From Henckelia pumila (Eukaryota > Streptophyta > Magnoliopsida > Lamiales > Gesneriaceae), in the NCBI RefSeq assembly GCF_033568475.1, contig NC_133122.1:18408206-18472205 (forward strand): a stretch of 64,000 nucleotides of DNA, read 5' to 3'. Under the pieces are notes generated by a model. That model worked only from the letters and a program-made list of their open reading frames with translations, did not search any database and had not been told where the DNA came from. The translations under genes and the position numbers were made by a program. Numbering within the stretch: position 1 is the first letter of the stretch; each line of letters opens with the position of its first letter. Of the stretch, positions 32,680-44,690 are shown in pieces.

Positions 32680-32870
32680 GTGACTAAGGTGATGAGCTGA
32701 ACCAAAGTCAAGGGCCTAAAAGGCGTGACTAAGGTTATGAGCTGAACCAAAGTTAGGGGCCTAAAAGGCGTGACTAAGGTGATGAGCTGAACCAAAGTCA
32801 GGGGCCTAAAAGGCGTGACTAAGGTGATGAGCTGAACCAAAGTCAGGGGCCTAAAAAGCGTGACTAAGGT
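32680..32870 (-). repeat. 45-bp tandem repeat array, left part
   Basis: About four copies of GTGACTAAGGTGATGAGCTG AACCAAAGTCAGGGGCCTAA AAGGC. Interrupted by the Tekay element. The array resumes at 41911. Confidence 0.9.
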
Positions 32871-34920
32871 TGTGAGACCTCAGTTCTAAACATCTACTAA
32901 ACTCGGATTGAACAACAATAAGCATATAAGATCCAAGACTTGAAAGTAAAGCAACAAACACAAATAAATTTTTTTTTTAAAAGGCCTCGCTCGAGCGGCA
33001 AGGCACGCTCGCTCGAGCGAGAAAGTTTCTGTCCGACAATCAATAAAAAGCTCGCTCGAGCGGAAAGGCACCCTCGCTCGAGCGAGCAACGCTCTGGCTC
33101 ACACACTAAAGAACGCTCGCTCCAGCAAGCACCAACTGCCGCTCGAGCGATACCAGTTCTGTGTCAAAAATAAACCAGCACTTTTTCAACTTTACAAAAT
33201 GAAACCAATCCATTTTTCATCAAGTATTCATGCCCAAAACAACATTCAAACATACATGGTTCATAATACATATGACAACCACCTGCAATCCATGATACTA
33301 GCATATTTGATACGACAAAACAACGAGTTCGAAACTAAACATGCTATGAAACATAAACTAGATTGGCATGCTGATTCGACTTCTAAACCGAGTCTCATTT
33401 CTACTTCTTGCCCTCGAAGCTAACCATGCCTCTTTTGACTTGTTTCTGCCCCACCTGTTACCAAGTACACATACAAAACAAATCAACAGCCGGATAAACC
33501 GGTGAGAACGATATTCCCAGTAAAAACAACATAACAAGTAATACAACAATACACATGCTTTCAAGACAAAAACGAAATCAATAACAACATAATGAAATGC
33601 ATGTCTTTAAAACGGGATATCAAAGCTGATAAACGAGGGATTACTGTTGTGCTTTTGGGATCCCGAGGATGAGATCATGTGACGACTCACCGACTCTCCC
33701 AATCGAGGTGGTGCCATATATCTCACTCCTCTAGACTTTGAGCAACCATAATGAGTATGCTAGCACTAGGTGATACGACTACGACCTAGGCCACTCAATC
33801 ATAGTTTTCAAACGTCCAAACAAAAAGGGCGGTTCTGCCCACTGAAATCAACGTAGGCTCAAGATGAATGCATAACAAAAACATAAAACATAAGCCACAT
33901 AGTCAAAAGAAAAATCAATCAACAAGACACAAGTTCCTCATTCTAGAACAAGTGTAGATGCAATATGTGATTTGAAAGGGAAACTCGAGAACCAACTGTC
34001 CCGAGTATGCTATCCCGCTACGATGACTGCTTTACCTTTCAATGCAGTAGTTCCAACTCTGAAAAAGCTACAACAAAAGATTGTATCAACAACTATACAA
34101 CCTAAACAACAATCAACGGCTCAAAGAAAATCTCTTTACCGTTCTTCGTCCAATCACTCGACGACCAAATGCTGCTAATACAGGGCTCGACAAACTCCAA
34201 CGAATCTGTACGAAGACAAGAGATGATCAACAACAACGATCAACTCACCAACCAAATTTCAACAATTTGAAACGGTTTGAAATTCCAAAAACTCAAACGA
34301 CGGCATAACGGCTATAAACTGAACAAACCGGAAACGCAGACAGTAGTTCAATACCGATATCAAATCATATCAATGCCCAAAACAACAATAACAAAGCAAC
34401 CCCATCAATCTAAAAATCCACATTTTCGAAAATGGCTTCCAAAAATCATAACAAATCCGAACGTCGCTCTAATTCAAAACCGACAGATAATAAACGATCA
34501 GAACTCTGTCAAGAACAACATACTCGAATCTAGAACGATTCTAACAAAATCCAAAAACTAGAATGCAACCGATCGTATAAAAACTTACGATATAACGGAG
34601 CTCTCGCTGCAGTGATCGATAATCTGCCTTCCGAAATAAATTCCAACGGCCGGATCGAACTCGGACTTAAATCCCAAAGCTTGGAAGCAAAAGAAATCGA
34701 CTTCAATGAAGGGGAGGCGGCTAAGGGAAGGAGATGAGTGAATAATATAAGTCATTTCCCTTATAAATATCTAATAAAACCGATATTTGCGTTTTAGTCC
34801 CTGAAATTTCCAAAATTTGCAAAAAAGACCCTGATCAAAAACAAGTCGGCTTGTGAACTCTGTAATCTCCAATTAACTCAAATAAACTCATTTAAGATAA
34901 AAAAAAAATGGAGAGTTAAT
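32871..34920 (-). repeat. 3' LTR of Tekay B
   Basis: Begins TGTGAGACCTCAG. The inner end has been altered (GAGAGTTAAT against GGGGCGTTACA in the partner). A palindrome cluster built on GCTCGCTCGAGCGAGC lies at about 32984-33151. A TATA-like TTATAA lies near 34758-34770. Confidence 0.88.
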
Positions 34921-35016
34921 ATTCTCACCCATTAAGAAGAGATTTCGTCCTTGAAATCAACGAGTCACTACTCATAAGATAGAATAAAGAACTAAAGACA
35001 GTAAGAAGAACTCACG

Positions 35017-36102
35017 TCATCCGAATAACTTCGGAAATCGCTGTCTCATGTCAGATTGTGTCTCCCAAGTCGCTTCCTCGACTCCGTGACGGCTCCACTG
35101 CACTTTCACTAACGGAATCAACTTGGTTCTGAGTTGTTTCTCCTTCCGATCAAGGATCTGAATCGGTCGCTCAAAGTAGCTCAGAGTCTCGTCTAACTCG
35201 GCTTCATCAGGCTGAAAGATATGAGAAGGATCTGGATGATACTTTCGCAGCATAGAGACGTGAAAAGCGTCGTGAATACCAGATAAAGACGAAGGAAGTG
35301 CAAGTCTGTAGGCAATATCGTCTATCTTCTCAAGAATCTCGTACGGCCCGATGAATCTCGGAGATAACTTCCCTCTCTTACCGAATCTGACAGTGCCTCT
35401 GAAAGGAGAAATCTTAAGGAAAACACGGTCTCCCTGCTCGAAACTCAGAGGTCTACGTCTGATATTTGCATACTTCTCCTGTCTATCTTGAGCTGACTTC
35501 ATTCTGGTCTGAATGATCTTAACCTGCTCTGCCATATCTCTAAGCATCTCCGGTCCCAGATCTGGTGACTCAGACAAGTCATCCCAAGACAGCGGAGATC
35601 GGCATTTCTTACCGAACAATGCCTCAAAAGGCTCCATACCGATACTCGCTTGAAAGCTGTTGTTATAAGAAAACTCAACAAGAGGCAAAGAATCCTGCCA
35701 ACTAGTGCCAAAGTCTAGCACTACCGCTCGCAGCATATCCTCTAACGTCTGGATAGTCCGCTCTGACTATCCATCTGTCTGAGGATGATAAGCTGTACTC
35801 AGATGCAATCGAGTACCCAGTGCCTCCTGAAGACTATGCCAAAAGTGCGAAATGAATCTAGGGTCTCTATCTGAAACGATCGACTTTGGCACCCCATGCA
35901 ATCTCACAACATTGCTAACATATAACTCAGTCATCTGGTCGTGACAATACATCATCCTGTACGGAATGAAACAAGAAGACTTCGTCAATCGGTCGATCAC
36001 TACCCAAATAGCATCGCATCCTCTAACGGATCGTGGTAGCTTCGTGACGAAATCCATAGAAATGTGATCCCATTTCCATTCAGGAACAGATAGACTGTGC
36101 AA
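35017..36102 (-). pseudogene. Tekay B integrase and chromodomain region
   Basis: Family role: insertion of the element's DNA, with the chromodomain-like tail guiding it to chromatin. The 36102-35767 part has [10 protein letters not shown], the [10 protein letters not shown] motif and YHPQTDG. It is broken by TAG (where the family has Gln before SER) and then resumes at MLRAVVLDF to end KVQWSRHGVEEATWE. DDE positions are recognisable. The Gln-to-stop change is CAG to TAG. Confidence 0.85.
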
Positions 36103-36257
36103 TAGACCACCTGGTCGCTTCCGTTATACTTTCACTTGCTGACAATTCAAACACCGAGATACAAAACTCGCTACGTCGCTCTTCATTCTCTTCCACCATA
36201 ACTGGTTCTTCAGATCGTTGTACATCTTACGACCTCCAGGATGAATACTAAACCGAC

Positions 36258-37424
36258 TCAATGAGCCTCTTGGAGAATACGTTGTCTTAACTTCGAAATT
36301 TCAGGCACAACAATATGGTTATTCACAAACAAAACATCATCTCTAACCTGGAATTCAGACTGATGTCCCGATCTGACTTTCTCTACTGAAATCTGAATGC
36401 TCGGCTCAGACTTCTGTGCTTCTCTGATCGCGACAAACAACTCCGGCTCGGCTTGAATAGCAAACACTCTGATAGTCTCCCTATCTGTTTCAAACTCTAA
36501 ACCAGAAGTGCAACAATCATCGATCAACTGAGAAACACCAATAGTAGAAAGAGATAAAGAACATAGCTTTCGGCTCAAGGCATCTGCAACTGCATTAGAC
36601 TTCCCCGGATAGTATTTGATTTCGCAGTCGAAATCCTTCAACAGATCTAACCATCTTCTCTGTCTCATATTCAGCTCTGCCTGAGAAAACAAGTACTTAA
36701 GACTCTTATGATCAGAAAAGATCTCGAAAGACTCCCCATAAAGATAGTGACGCCAGATCTTCAGAGCAAATACAATCGCAGCTAGTTCCAGATCATGAAC
36801 TGGATAACGAGTCTCATGCGGTTTCAGCTGCCTCGATGCATATGCTATCGCATGCTTATGCTGCATAAGAACGTAGCCCAAGCCTCGGTTAGAAGCATTA
36901 CAATAGACTGTGAAATCTCCAGTACCCTTCGGAATAGAAAGAATCGGAGCACTGGTCAGTCTCCTCTTCAGATCAACAAAGCTAGCCTCACAATCTGAAG
37001 TCCAGACAAAATGTGCATTCTTCTGAGTCAGCTGGGTAATTGGCTTGGCAATAGACGAGAAACCCTCGATGAATCTGCGATAATAACCAGCTAAACCCAT
37101 GAAGCTTTGGATCTCAGGTACTGATGTCGGTCTAGGCCAATTCATAACCGCTTCGATCTTGCTGGGATCGACAGAAATCCCATCTCCTGAAATAATATGA
37201 CCGAGAAAGACAACTCGATCCAACCAGAATTCATACTTAGACAACTTGGCAAACAACTGCTCATCTCGCAAAATCTGCAATACGGCCCTCAAGTGCTCTG
37301 CATGGTCAGTGTGGTTCTTCGAGTAGATAAGAATATCATCGATAAAGATAATGACGAACTCATCTAAATAACGCTGAAAGATACGGTTCATCAAACCCAT
37401 AAAAACCACGGGAGCATTAGTCAA
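36258..37424 (-). pseudogene. Tekay B reverse transcriptase (C-terminal part) and RNase H
   Basis: 388 codons from [17 protein letters not shown] through [23 protein letters not shown] and the RNase H stretch to the H2C2 region. Just upstream the conserved MPFG of the RT is missing because of a short deletion near 37424-37430 that also shifts the frame. Confidence 0.87.
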
Positions 37425-37430
37425 ATGACT

Positions 37431-38697
37431 ATAAACTCAAAATGACCATACCTTGTTCTGAATGCGGTCTAAGGAACATCTTCCTCTCGCACTCTCAGCT
37501 GGTGATAACCTGACCTCAGATCAATCTTAGAATAGACAGAAGAACCCTGCAGCTGATCAAAAAGGTCATCTATTCTGGGTAAAGGATACCTGTTCTTAAC
37601 TGTAGCCTGATTCAGTTGATGTTAGTCAATACAGAGCCGAATAGAACCATCCTTCTTCCGCACAAATAAAACAGGAGCAACCCAAGGCAATACACTAGGT
37701 CTGATGTATCCCTTGGCAATCAAATCCTCAAGCTGTTCCTTCAACTCTCTCAGTTCAATAAGTGTCATACGATAAGGAGCTTTTGAAATAGGTTGAGTTT
37801 CTGGCACTAAGTCAATACTGAATTCGACTTCTCGAATAGGTGGCAATCCAAGAACATCTTCCGGGAACACATCAGCAAAATCTCTAACCACTGGTAAATC
37901 TACCAAAGCTGGGCTATATTTCAGTACATCAACTGCATACACCAAAAATCCTTCTGCACCTCTCTGTAACAACGAGTCATAGATAACACTGAAATCAAAG
38001 GAATTTTAGATCGAGAACCCTTACCAAAGAATTTCCACTCGTCTGCCATTTCAGGTCTGAACCTGACAACTTTCATAAAACAATCGACGGTTGCTCTGTA
38101 CTTGGTTAAAGCATCTATACCGACAATGCAATCAAAATCTGACAGTCCAAGCACAATACAGTCGAATTCTAACAGATTCCCCTCAAAACAGAGTTCACAG
38201 TTCCTGACTAATCTGACAGAAATAATTCCTTCACCCAAAGGTGAAGTAACAGCTACTACAGTAGGTTACAACTCAGTAGGCAAAGCATGCAATAACACAA
38301 ATTTCTCAGAGATAAAGGAATGGGAAGCACCTGTATCTATCAAGACATGAGCAGAATAACCAAAAATCGAACAGTTACCTGCTATAACATCATCTGGTGC
38401 TGCCTGAGCCTGATCCTCTGTCAATGCAAAGACTCGTGCCTGCTGTCTCGGAGGCTGATTCGCACTAGATTTACCTCCCTGTCTGTTCTGCTGCTGAGGC
38501 TGGAAAGAGTGAACTGCAGAATACTGCCTCTCAGGCTGAGCTGCAGGTCGAGATGAACTCCCACTCTGAGCTCGATCTCTGTTACGCTGAGGGCACACCT
38601 TAGAGAAGTGTTCCGATTGCTGACAGGTGTTACAGTTCCCAAAGACTCCCACACACTGATCTGGTGAGTGTCTACCTCCACACTTGCTGCAATACAA
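37431..38697 (-). pseudogene. Tekay B zinc knuckles, protease and RT N-terminus
   Basis: Zinc knuckle-like CSKCGGRHSPDQC and CNTCQQSEHFSKVC, then the protease [10 protein letters not shown] (38697-38266, stopped), SDFDCIVGIDALTKYRA (38238-37921) and VRKKDGSIRLCID (to 37622). Three different frames and stops separate the pieces. The zinc, protease and RT order matches Tekay elements. Confidence 0.82.
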
Positions 38698-39565
38698 GGA
38701 TGATGATCCAGAACTCTGTCCTGAACCAAACTGTTTGGAACCACTGGAACTAGAAGAACTGTTCCCCTGCCTCTTGAAATGTTTACCTCTTGCTTTATAC
38801 TGATCCTTTCTATTTCCCCCACTGCTTCCACCTTCATATCTCTGTTGCTGGTTCTGATGCTGAGGTGGTGGATTCTGATACTGAGATGGTTGATTCTAAT
38901 ACTGCCTCTGCTGCTGAGGTGCTACCTGATTACCTCTTTGCCTCCACAAGCCTGCTTCTGCTCCCTTTGCGTGATTCATGGCATCCGCAAAGTTGTTAGG
39001 CCTGTTGGTGTTTACCAACGTGAAGACGTCGGGGTTCAACCATTGATGAACTGATCGGCCTTTGCTTCCTCATCTCCGGAAATTAGCGGTGCAAAATGCA
39101 ACAGACTATCAAACTTAGCCACGTATTCTTCAATGTTCAGATTCACTTGCCTCAGATTGGCAAACTCTGCTCCCTTATCTTTGCAATACGAGAAAGGGAA
39201 AAACCGCTTATAAAACTCAGATTTAAAAAGAGTCCAAGTAACTTCCGTACCTCTACTCTCCATTGCTTTCTTCATCATGATCCATCAGCTCTTAGCAACC
39301 CCATGAAGCTGATGAATGACTAACCTGATTCGGTGGTCATCAGTGTAGTCAATGGAATCGAACAACTGATTAATATCATCCAACCAACTCTGTCAACTGG
39401 ATTTTTTGAACCCATCAAAAACGGCGGATTGAACGACTGAAACCTCTTCAGCAAGGTTTCCATAGGCGTCGTTGTAGCATCCATCTCAACCGTTTCAGTA
39501 CTAGCTTGCTCAGTTGTAGGAATAACTGGCGGTGTGTTTCTGTTTATTACTCGACGAGGACCCAT
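38698..39565 (-). pseudogene. Tekay B gag
   Basis: ATG at 39563-39565 (MGPRRVINRN). Recognisable are PMETLLKRFQSFNPP, VTWTLFKSEFYKRFFPFSY and NIEEYVAKFDSLLHF. Frameshifts near 39375 and 39040 and stops (for instance TGA for the second Trp after AKS) break it. A Gln-rich linker leads into the zinc knuckles. Confidence 0.8.
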
Positions 39566-39849
39566 CTGATAATCAAAGGTTAGGACACGAGATATCTCAA
39601 TCGCTACAATCAGTGCCCTTACAACCGCTTGGAAAACCGGATACCCGTCGATAACAGAAACAGTTATATCTCAAGTAGATCATGTTTTATAAATTAAATC
39701 ACAAAACCATGTAATTCAATAACTCTCAACAATAAAGCATGCTCGCATGGAATTAAGTATACAGTTAAATAATTCAAACACATGCGAGGAGCCAATACAC
39801 GCAGACTTGATCTACCCCGCTCACTCTAGTTCAACCAAGAATCTTAACT

Positions 39850-39860
39850 CTCTGATACCA
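39850..39860 (-). promoter_or_regulatory. Primer binding site of Tekay B
   Basis: The minus strand reads TGGTATCAGAG, matching initiator tRNA-Met, five bases inside the right LTR. Confidence 0.8.
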
Positions 39861-39865
39861 CTTAA

Positions 39866-41910
39866 TGTGAGACCTCAGTTCTAAACATCTACTAAACTCG
39901 GATTGAACAACAATAAGCATACAAGATCCAAGACTTGAAAGTAAAGCAACAAACACAAATAATTTTTTTTTTAAAAGGCCTCGCTCGAGTGGCAAGGCAC
40001 GCTCGCTCGAGCGAGAAAGTTTCTGTCCGACAATCAATAAAAAGCTCGCTCGAGCGAAAAGGCACCCTCGCTCGAGCGAGCAACGCTCTGGCTCGCACAC
40101 TAAAGAACGCTCGCTCGAGCGAGCACCAACTGTCGCTCGAGCGAGACCAGTTCTGTGTCAAAAATAAACCAGCATTTTTTCAACTTTACAAAATGAAACC
40201 AATACATTTTTCATCAAGTATTCATGCCCAAAACAACATTCAAACATACATGGTTCATAATACATATGACAACCACCTGCAATCCATGATACTAGCATAT
40301 TTGATACGACAAAACAACGAGTTCGAAACTAAACATGTTATGAAACATAAACTAGATTGGCATGCTGATTCGACTTCTAAACCGAGTCCCACTTCTACTT
40401 CTTGCCCTCGAAGCTAACCATGCCTCTTTTGACTTGTTCCTGCCCCACCTGTTGCCAAGTACACATACAAAATAAAGCAACAGCCGAATAAACCGGTGAG
40501 AATGATATTCCAAGTAAAAACAACATAACAAGTAATACAACAATACACATGCTTTCAAGACATCAACGAAATCAATAACAACATAATGAAATGCATGCTT
40601 TTAAAACGGGATATCAAAGCTGATAAACGAGGGATTACTGCTGTGCTTTTGGGATCCCGAGGATGAGATCATGTGACGACTCACCGACTCTCCTAATCGA
40701 GGTGGTGTCACATATCTCACTCCTCTAGACTTTGAGCAACCATAATGAGTATGCTAGCACTAGGCGATACGACTACGACCTAGGCCACTCAATCATAGTT
40801 CCCAAACGTCCAAACAAAAAGGGCGGTTCTGCCCGCTGAAATCAACGTAGGCTCAAGATGAATGTATAACAAAAACATAAAACATAAGCCACATAGTAAA
40901 AAGCAAAATCAATCAACAAGACACAAGTTCCTCATGCTAGAACAAGTGTAGATGCAATATGTGATTTGAAAGGGAAACTCAAGAACCAACTGTCCCGAGT
41001 ATGATATCCCGCTACGATGATTGTTTTTACCTTTCAATGCAGTAGTTCCAACTCTGGAAAAGCTACAACAAAAGATTGTATCAACAACTATACAACCTAA
41101 ACAACAATCAACGGCTCAAAGAAAATATCTTTACCGTTCTTCGTCCAATCACTCGACGACCAAATGCTGCTAATACAGGGCTCGACAAACTCCAACGAAT
41201 CTATACGAAGACAAGAGATGATCAACAACAACGATCAAATCACCAACCAAAGTTCAACAACCCGAAACGGTTTGAAATTCCAAAAACTCAAACGACGACA
41301 TAACGGCTATAAACTGAACAAACCGGAAATGCAGACAGCAGTTCAATACCGATATCAACTCATATCAATGCCCAAAACAACAATAACAAAGCAACCCCAT
41401 CAATCTAAAAATCCACATTTTCGAAAATGGCTTCCAAAAATCATAACAAATTCGAACGTCTCTCTAATTCAAAACCGACAGATAATAAACGATCAGAACT
41501 CTGTCAAGAACAACATACTCGAATCTAAAACGATTCTAACAACATCCAAAAACTAGAATGTAACCGATCGTATAAAAACTTACGATATAACGGAGCTCTC
41601 GCTGCAGTGATCGATAATCTGCCTTTCGAAATAAATTCCAACGGCCGGATCGAGCTCGGACTTAAATCCCAAAGCTTGGAAGCAAAAGAAATCGGCTTCA
41701 ATGGAGGGGAGGCGGCTAAGGGAAGGAGATGAGTGAATAATATAAGTCATTTCCCTTATAAATATCTAATAAAACCAATATTTGCATTTTAGTCCCTGAA
41801 ATTTCCAAAATTTACAAAAAGGACCCTAATCAAAAACAATTCGGCTTGTGAACTCTGTAATCTCCGATTAACTCAAATAAACTCATTTAAGATAAAAACG
41901 GGGCGTTACA
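39866..41910 (-). repeat. 5' LTR of Tekay B
   Basis: 2045 bp, TGTGAGACC ... GGGGCGTTACA, followed by AAGGT. It keeps better palindromes than the left copy (GCTCGCTCGAGCGAGC at about 40108-40123). Confidence 0.9.
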
Positions 41911-42150
41911 AAGGTGATGAGCTGAACCAAAGTCAGGGGCCTAAAAGGCGTGACTAAGGTGATGAGCTGAACCAAAGTCAGGGGCCTAAAAGGCGTGACT
42001 AAGGTGATGAGCTGAACCAAAGTCAGGGGCCTAAAAGGCGTGACTAAGGTGATGAGCTGAACCAAAGTCAGGGGTCTAAGAGGCGTGACTAAGGTGATGA
42101 GCTGAACCAAAGTCAGGAGCCTAAAAGGCGTGACTAAGGTAATGAGCTGA
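41911..42150 (-). repeat. 45-bp tandem repeat array, right part
   Basis: Continuation of the array at 32680-32870 after the inserted Tekay B: about five copies with GTGATGAGCTGAACCAAAGTC. The first bases AAGGT are the duplicated target. Confidence 0.9.
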
Positions 42151-42253
42151 GGCACGTTTACATCAACATTTCTGAAAAAATAACTGCTTATAGATAAACA
42201 TAGAAGGTAGCTTGCATGGATTACAACTTAAAGGAAAATTGAACTTGCAATAT

Positions 42254-42775
42254 TTAAGAATAATATTTGCGTAAATTGTAAGCGCTCGAAGGTCTCTTCA
42301 GCATCTTCCCCTTTGAATCTTCCAAGTAGTAAGCATCCAAACTGAGCCTCATCACTACCTTGTACGGTCCTTCCCATTTAGGGTCGAGCTTCCCCACAGC
42401 CACCTCCTGAACTTTTCTCAGCACCAAATCTCCTACCTGGAAGCCCTTCATGCGCACCCGACGATTATAGGACTGAGCTATCCTGCTCTTGTGCGCCTCC
42501 ATTCTGATGGCAGCAGCTTCTCTCTTTTCATCCAAGAAGACTAAGTCTTCCATTCTCTTTTCTCCATTATTCTCATCATAGAAAATGATCCGAGCCGACT
42601 TTTATCGAATTTCTGCAGGCAAGACCGCCTCATTTCCATAAACCAGACTAAATGGAGTCTCTCCGATCCCAATTTTTGGCGTAGTACGATATGACCATAA
42701 CACGCTAGGGAGCTCTTCCACCCAATTTCCTTGGGCCTTTCCCAAGCGCGTCTTCAAGCTTTGTACTAAGGATCG
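42254..42775 (-). pseudogene. Retand integrase, C-terminal part
   Basis: Reads LVQSLKTRLGKAQGNWVEEL, SYRTTPKIGIGETPFSLVYG and, after an in-frame TAA at 42602-42604, the DNA-binding end GFQVGDLVLRKV ... WEGPYKVV. The Copia element cuts the frame at GATCG (42771-42775). The preceding integrase codons are at 52153-52535. Confidence 0.88.
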
Positions 42776-44676
42776 TGAAAGAGTGGGTGCCCGGTTAGCC
42801 AACTTGTGGCTAAGGGCTTTTGTGACTCTATGTATAAACAATCTTTGTTTAATATAATTTACATTCATTAATAGCATTTTCTTTGTCTTTTTTCATATTG
42901 TTATATTGTGATATACTATTGATGTTTTGATAAAGACCTTGAATATACTATAGTTTAAGTAAGATGAGATAGTGAATAAAGAGAGATCACTATTATGAAA
43001 TACATCTTATAGTCACTGTATATTCTAAACAGTTCCTAGTCAATTGAGTCGTCCGCTAATAAGGATAAGGATCGCTCGAGATTGAGACTAGCATTTGTGA
43101 TGCCAAGTACCACGTTTCATTGGTAATGGACATGGAGATGTTCAAAGCATGCAAATGGATATTCATATGATGAATGATCGAACTACCCTATTCGAACTTT
43201 CCAAGTGGTTATCACTTATCGAGTGGATAAAGTCCGCGGTTTTGGTTGTATACCATTAGTCCTTACTACTTGAAACATCATTGAGACTCTATATGCTAGT
43301 ACTGTACTTTGACTCGTTTACCGACTCTATTGGGGTCATCAGGTGTCGGGATTGGGTACAGTTACGACACATATAGGATTCGATGCTTTGTTGTCAAGGA
43401 TTCACCACATACTTGCGAGTGTGGATATCCTATGCGATCTGAGGAGATATTAGTGTGACGAATCTCTGGCCAGAGTACATGATGTGTTTTAGGTTACTCG
43501 GTTTTCCTAGTAACACATGCGATGTCACTATTTGATCTCCAAGATGTAATGCATAGTTATCGAATCTCGAACGACTCTCGATGCACCAATGGTTGTTGAT
43601 TCGATCGGGATATTTGGATGAAGGGACCGTACTGTACGCTAACCAAAATCTACTGGTTCTTGCAGGCACTATCAGTGATACCTAGGGAATCATGGGGCGA
43701 TGTTGCTAGAAGCTCTTACCATGATTCGTTGGGCAAGTCGGAAATTGTTGTTCCGAGTCACAAGGAGTTGTGAGCTCACGGCTAGCTGTATCCCTGAACC
43801 ATTGAGGGTCACACAAGTAATGAATTACTAAACCCCGTTGAGATAGTTAAATTTAAAGAGTTAAATTTAATGAAAGAGAAGTTGGACTTCTTAACTAAAA
43901 GGGAGTGGAATTTCCTAAAATGACATAGGGATGAGCATTTTTGGAAATCACTGAATTTGGATTCAGAAAAATTATCTTGACTTTAAAAGATGCAGAAATG
44001 GTTTCTGTGCACATTGGTGAAATCGGTTTATCAATCGGAGTCATGATGAATTTTATATTAATTTCTATAATAACGGGCTTGGCTTGTTGGGCTTAAGTTA
44101 TGGATTATGGGCCCTAAGGAGTTAGAGTCCTAACATAATTATAACTTAATCTAGTCTAAAAATTATATATATATATACATATGTAGGGTTCGAAATTCTC
44201 ACTAATTCCTCCTTGCAATTTTCGAACACTACATAAAATTACTAAGGGATTTTTCGAAAATTTCCTTCTCCCTTTTGAGAAAATTCGGTCTGTGATTTTT
44301 TCGAAAAATCATTTTCTGAATTAACAGATCAAATCTGTTTATTCTCATCGATAAATATCTGATTGATTTCTAGTGCAATCAATCAGAGGGTTTCTGTTTT
44401 CTGTTCGTGGACCTTATTCCGGAGATTGATCGTGAAGCCATCGGTTCCCGGGATATACAAGAAGAGCAGATTAAATTCTGTTGGTGTCCATAATCAAGCC
44501 GTTACTTGAAGAGGTAAAATATTATTAATTGTGATTATTATTATTTTACTTGCATAATTTAATCGTAAAGTTTTGATACCCATGATATGAAATCGTTCCA
44601 TATATAAAAATAAAATTTTTAAACTTCTGCTGCACCGGGTATCAATTCTTAATTGATCTGAACACGTTTTCCAATA
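42776..44676 (+). repeat. 5' LTR of the Copia element
   Basis: Starts TGAAAGAGTGGGTGCCC. It ends CCAATA where the partner has CCAACA. 1901 bp. Confidence 0.92.
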
Positions 44677-44690
44677 GTGGTATCAAAGCC

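Larger units (their letters stand above)
32871..41910 (-). mobile_element. Ty3/gypsy Tekay-type chromovirus B, inserted in the repeat array
   Basis: 9040 bp, minus strand, flanked by the target duplication AAGGT (32866-32870 and 41911-41915). LTRs 32871-34920 and 39866-41910. Primer site TGGTATCAGAG on the minus strand at 39850-39860. The internal part has gag, zinc knuckles, protease, RT, RNase H, integrase and a chromodomain-like end in standard order. It is related to, but clearly a different family from, the element at 8.5 kb. Many stops, frameshifts and a small RT deletion make it inactive. LTR divergence is a few percent by eye. Confidence 0.92.

Noticed and set aside
31570..42150. CRISPR-like arrays
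   Set aside because: Units are contiguous tandem repeats without unique spacers, inside a plant retrotransposon.
43430..43669. 79-codon minus-strand frame repeated at 50909-51148
   Set aside because: It is present twice only because it lies in the two Copia LTRs. No recognisable protein.
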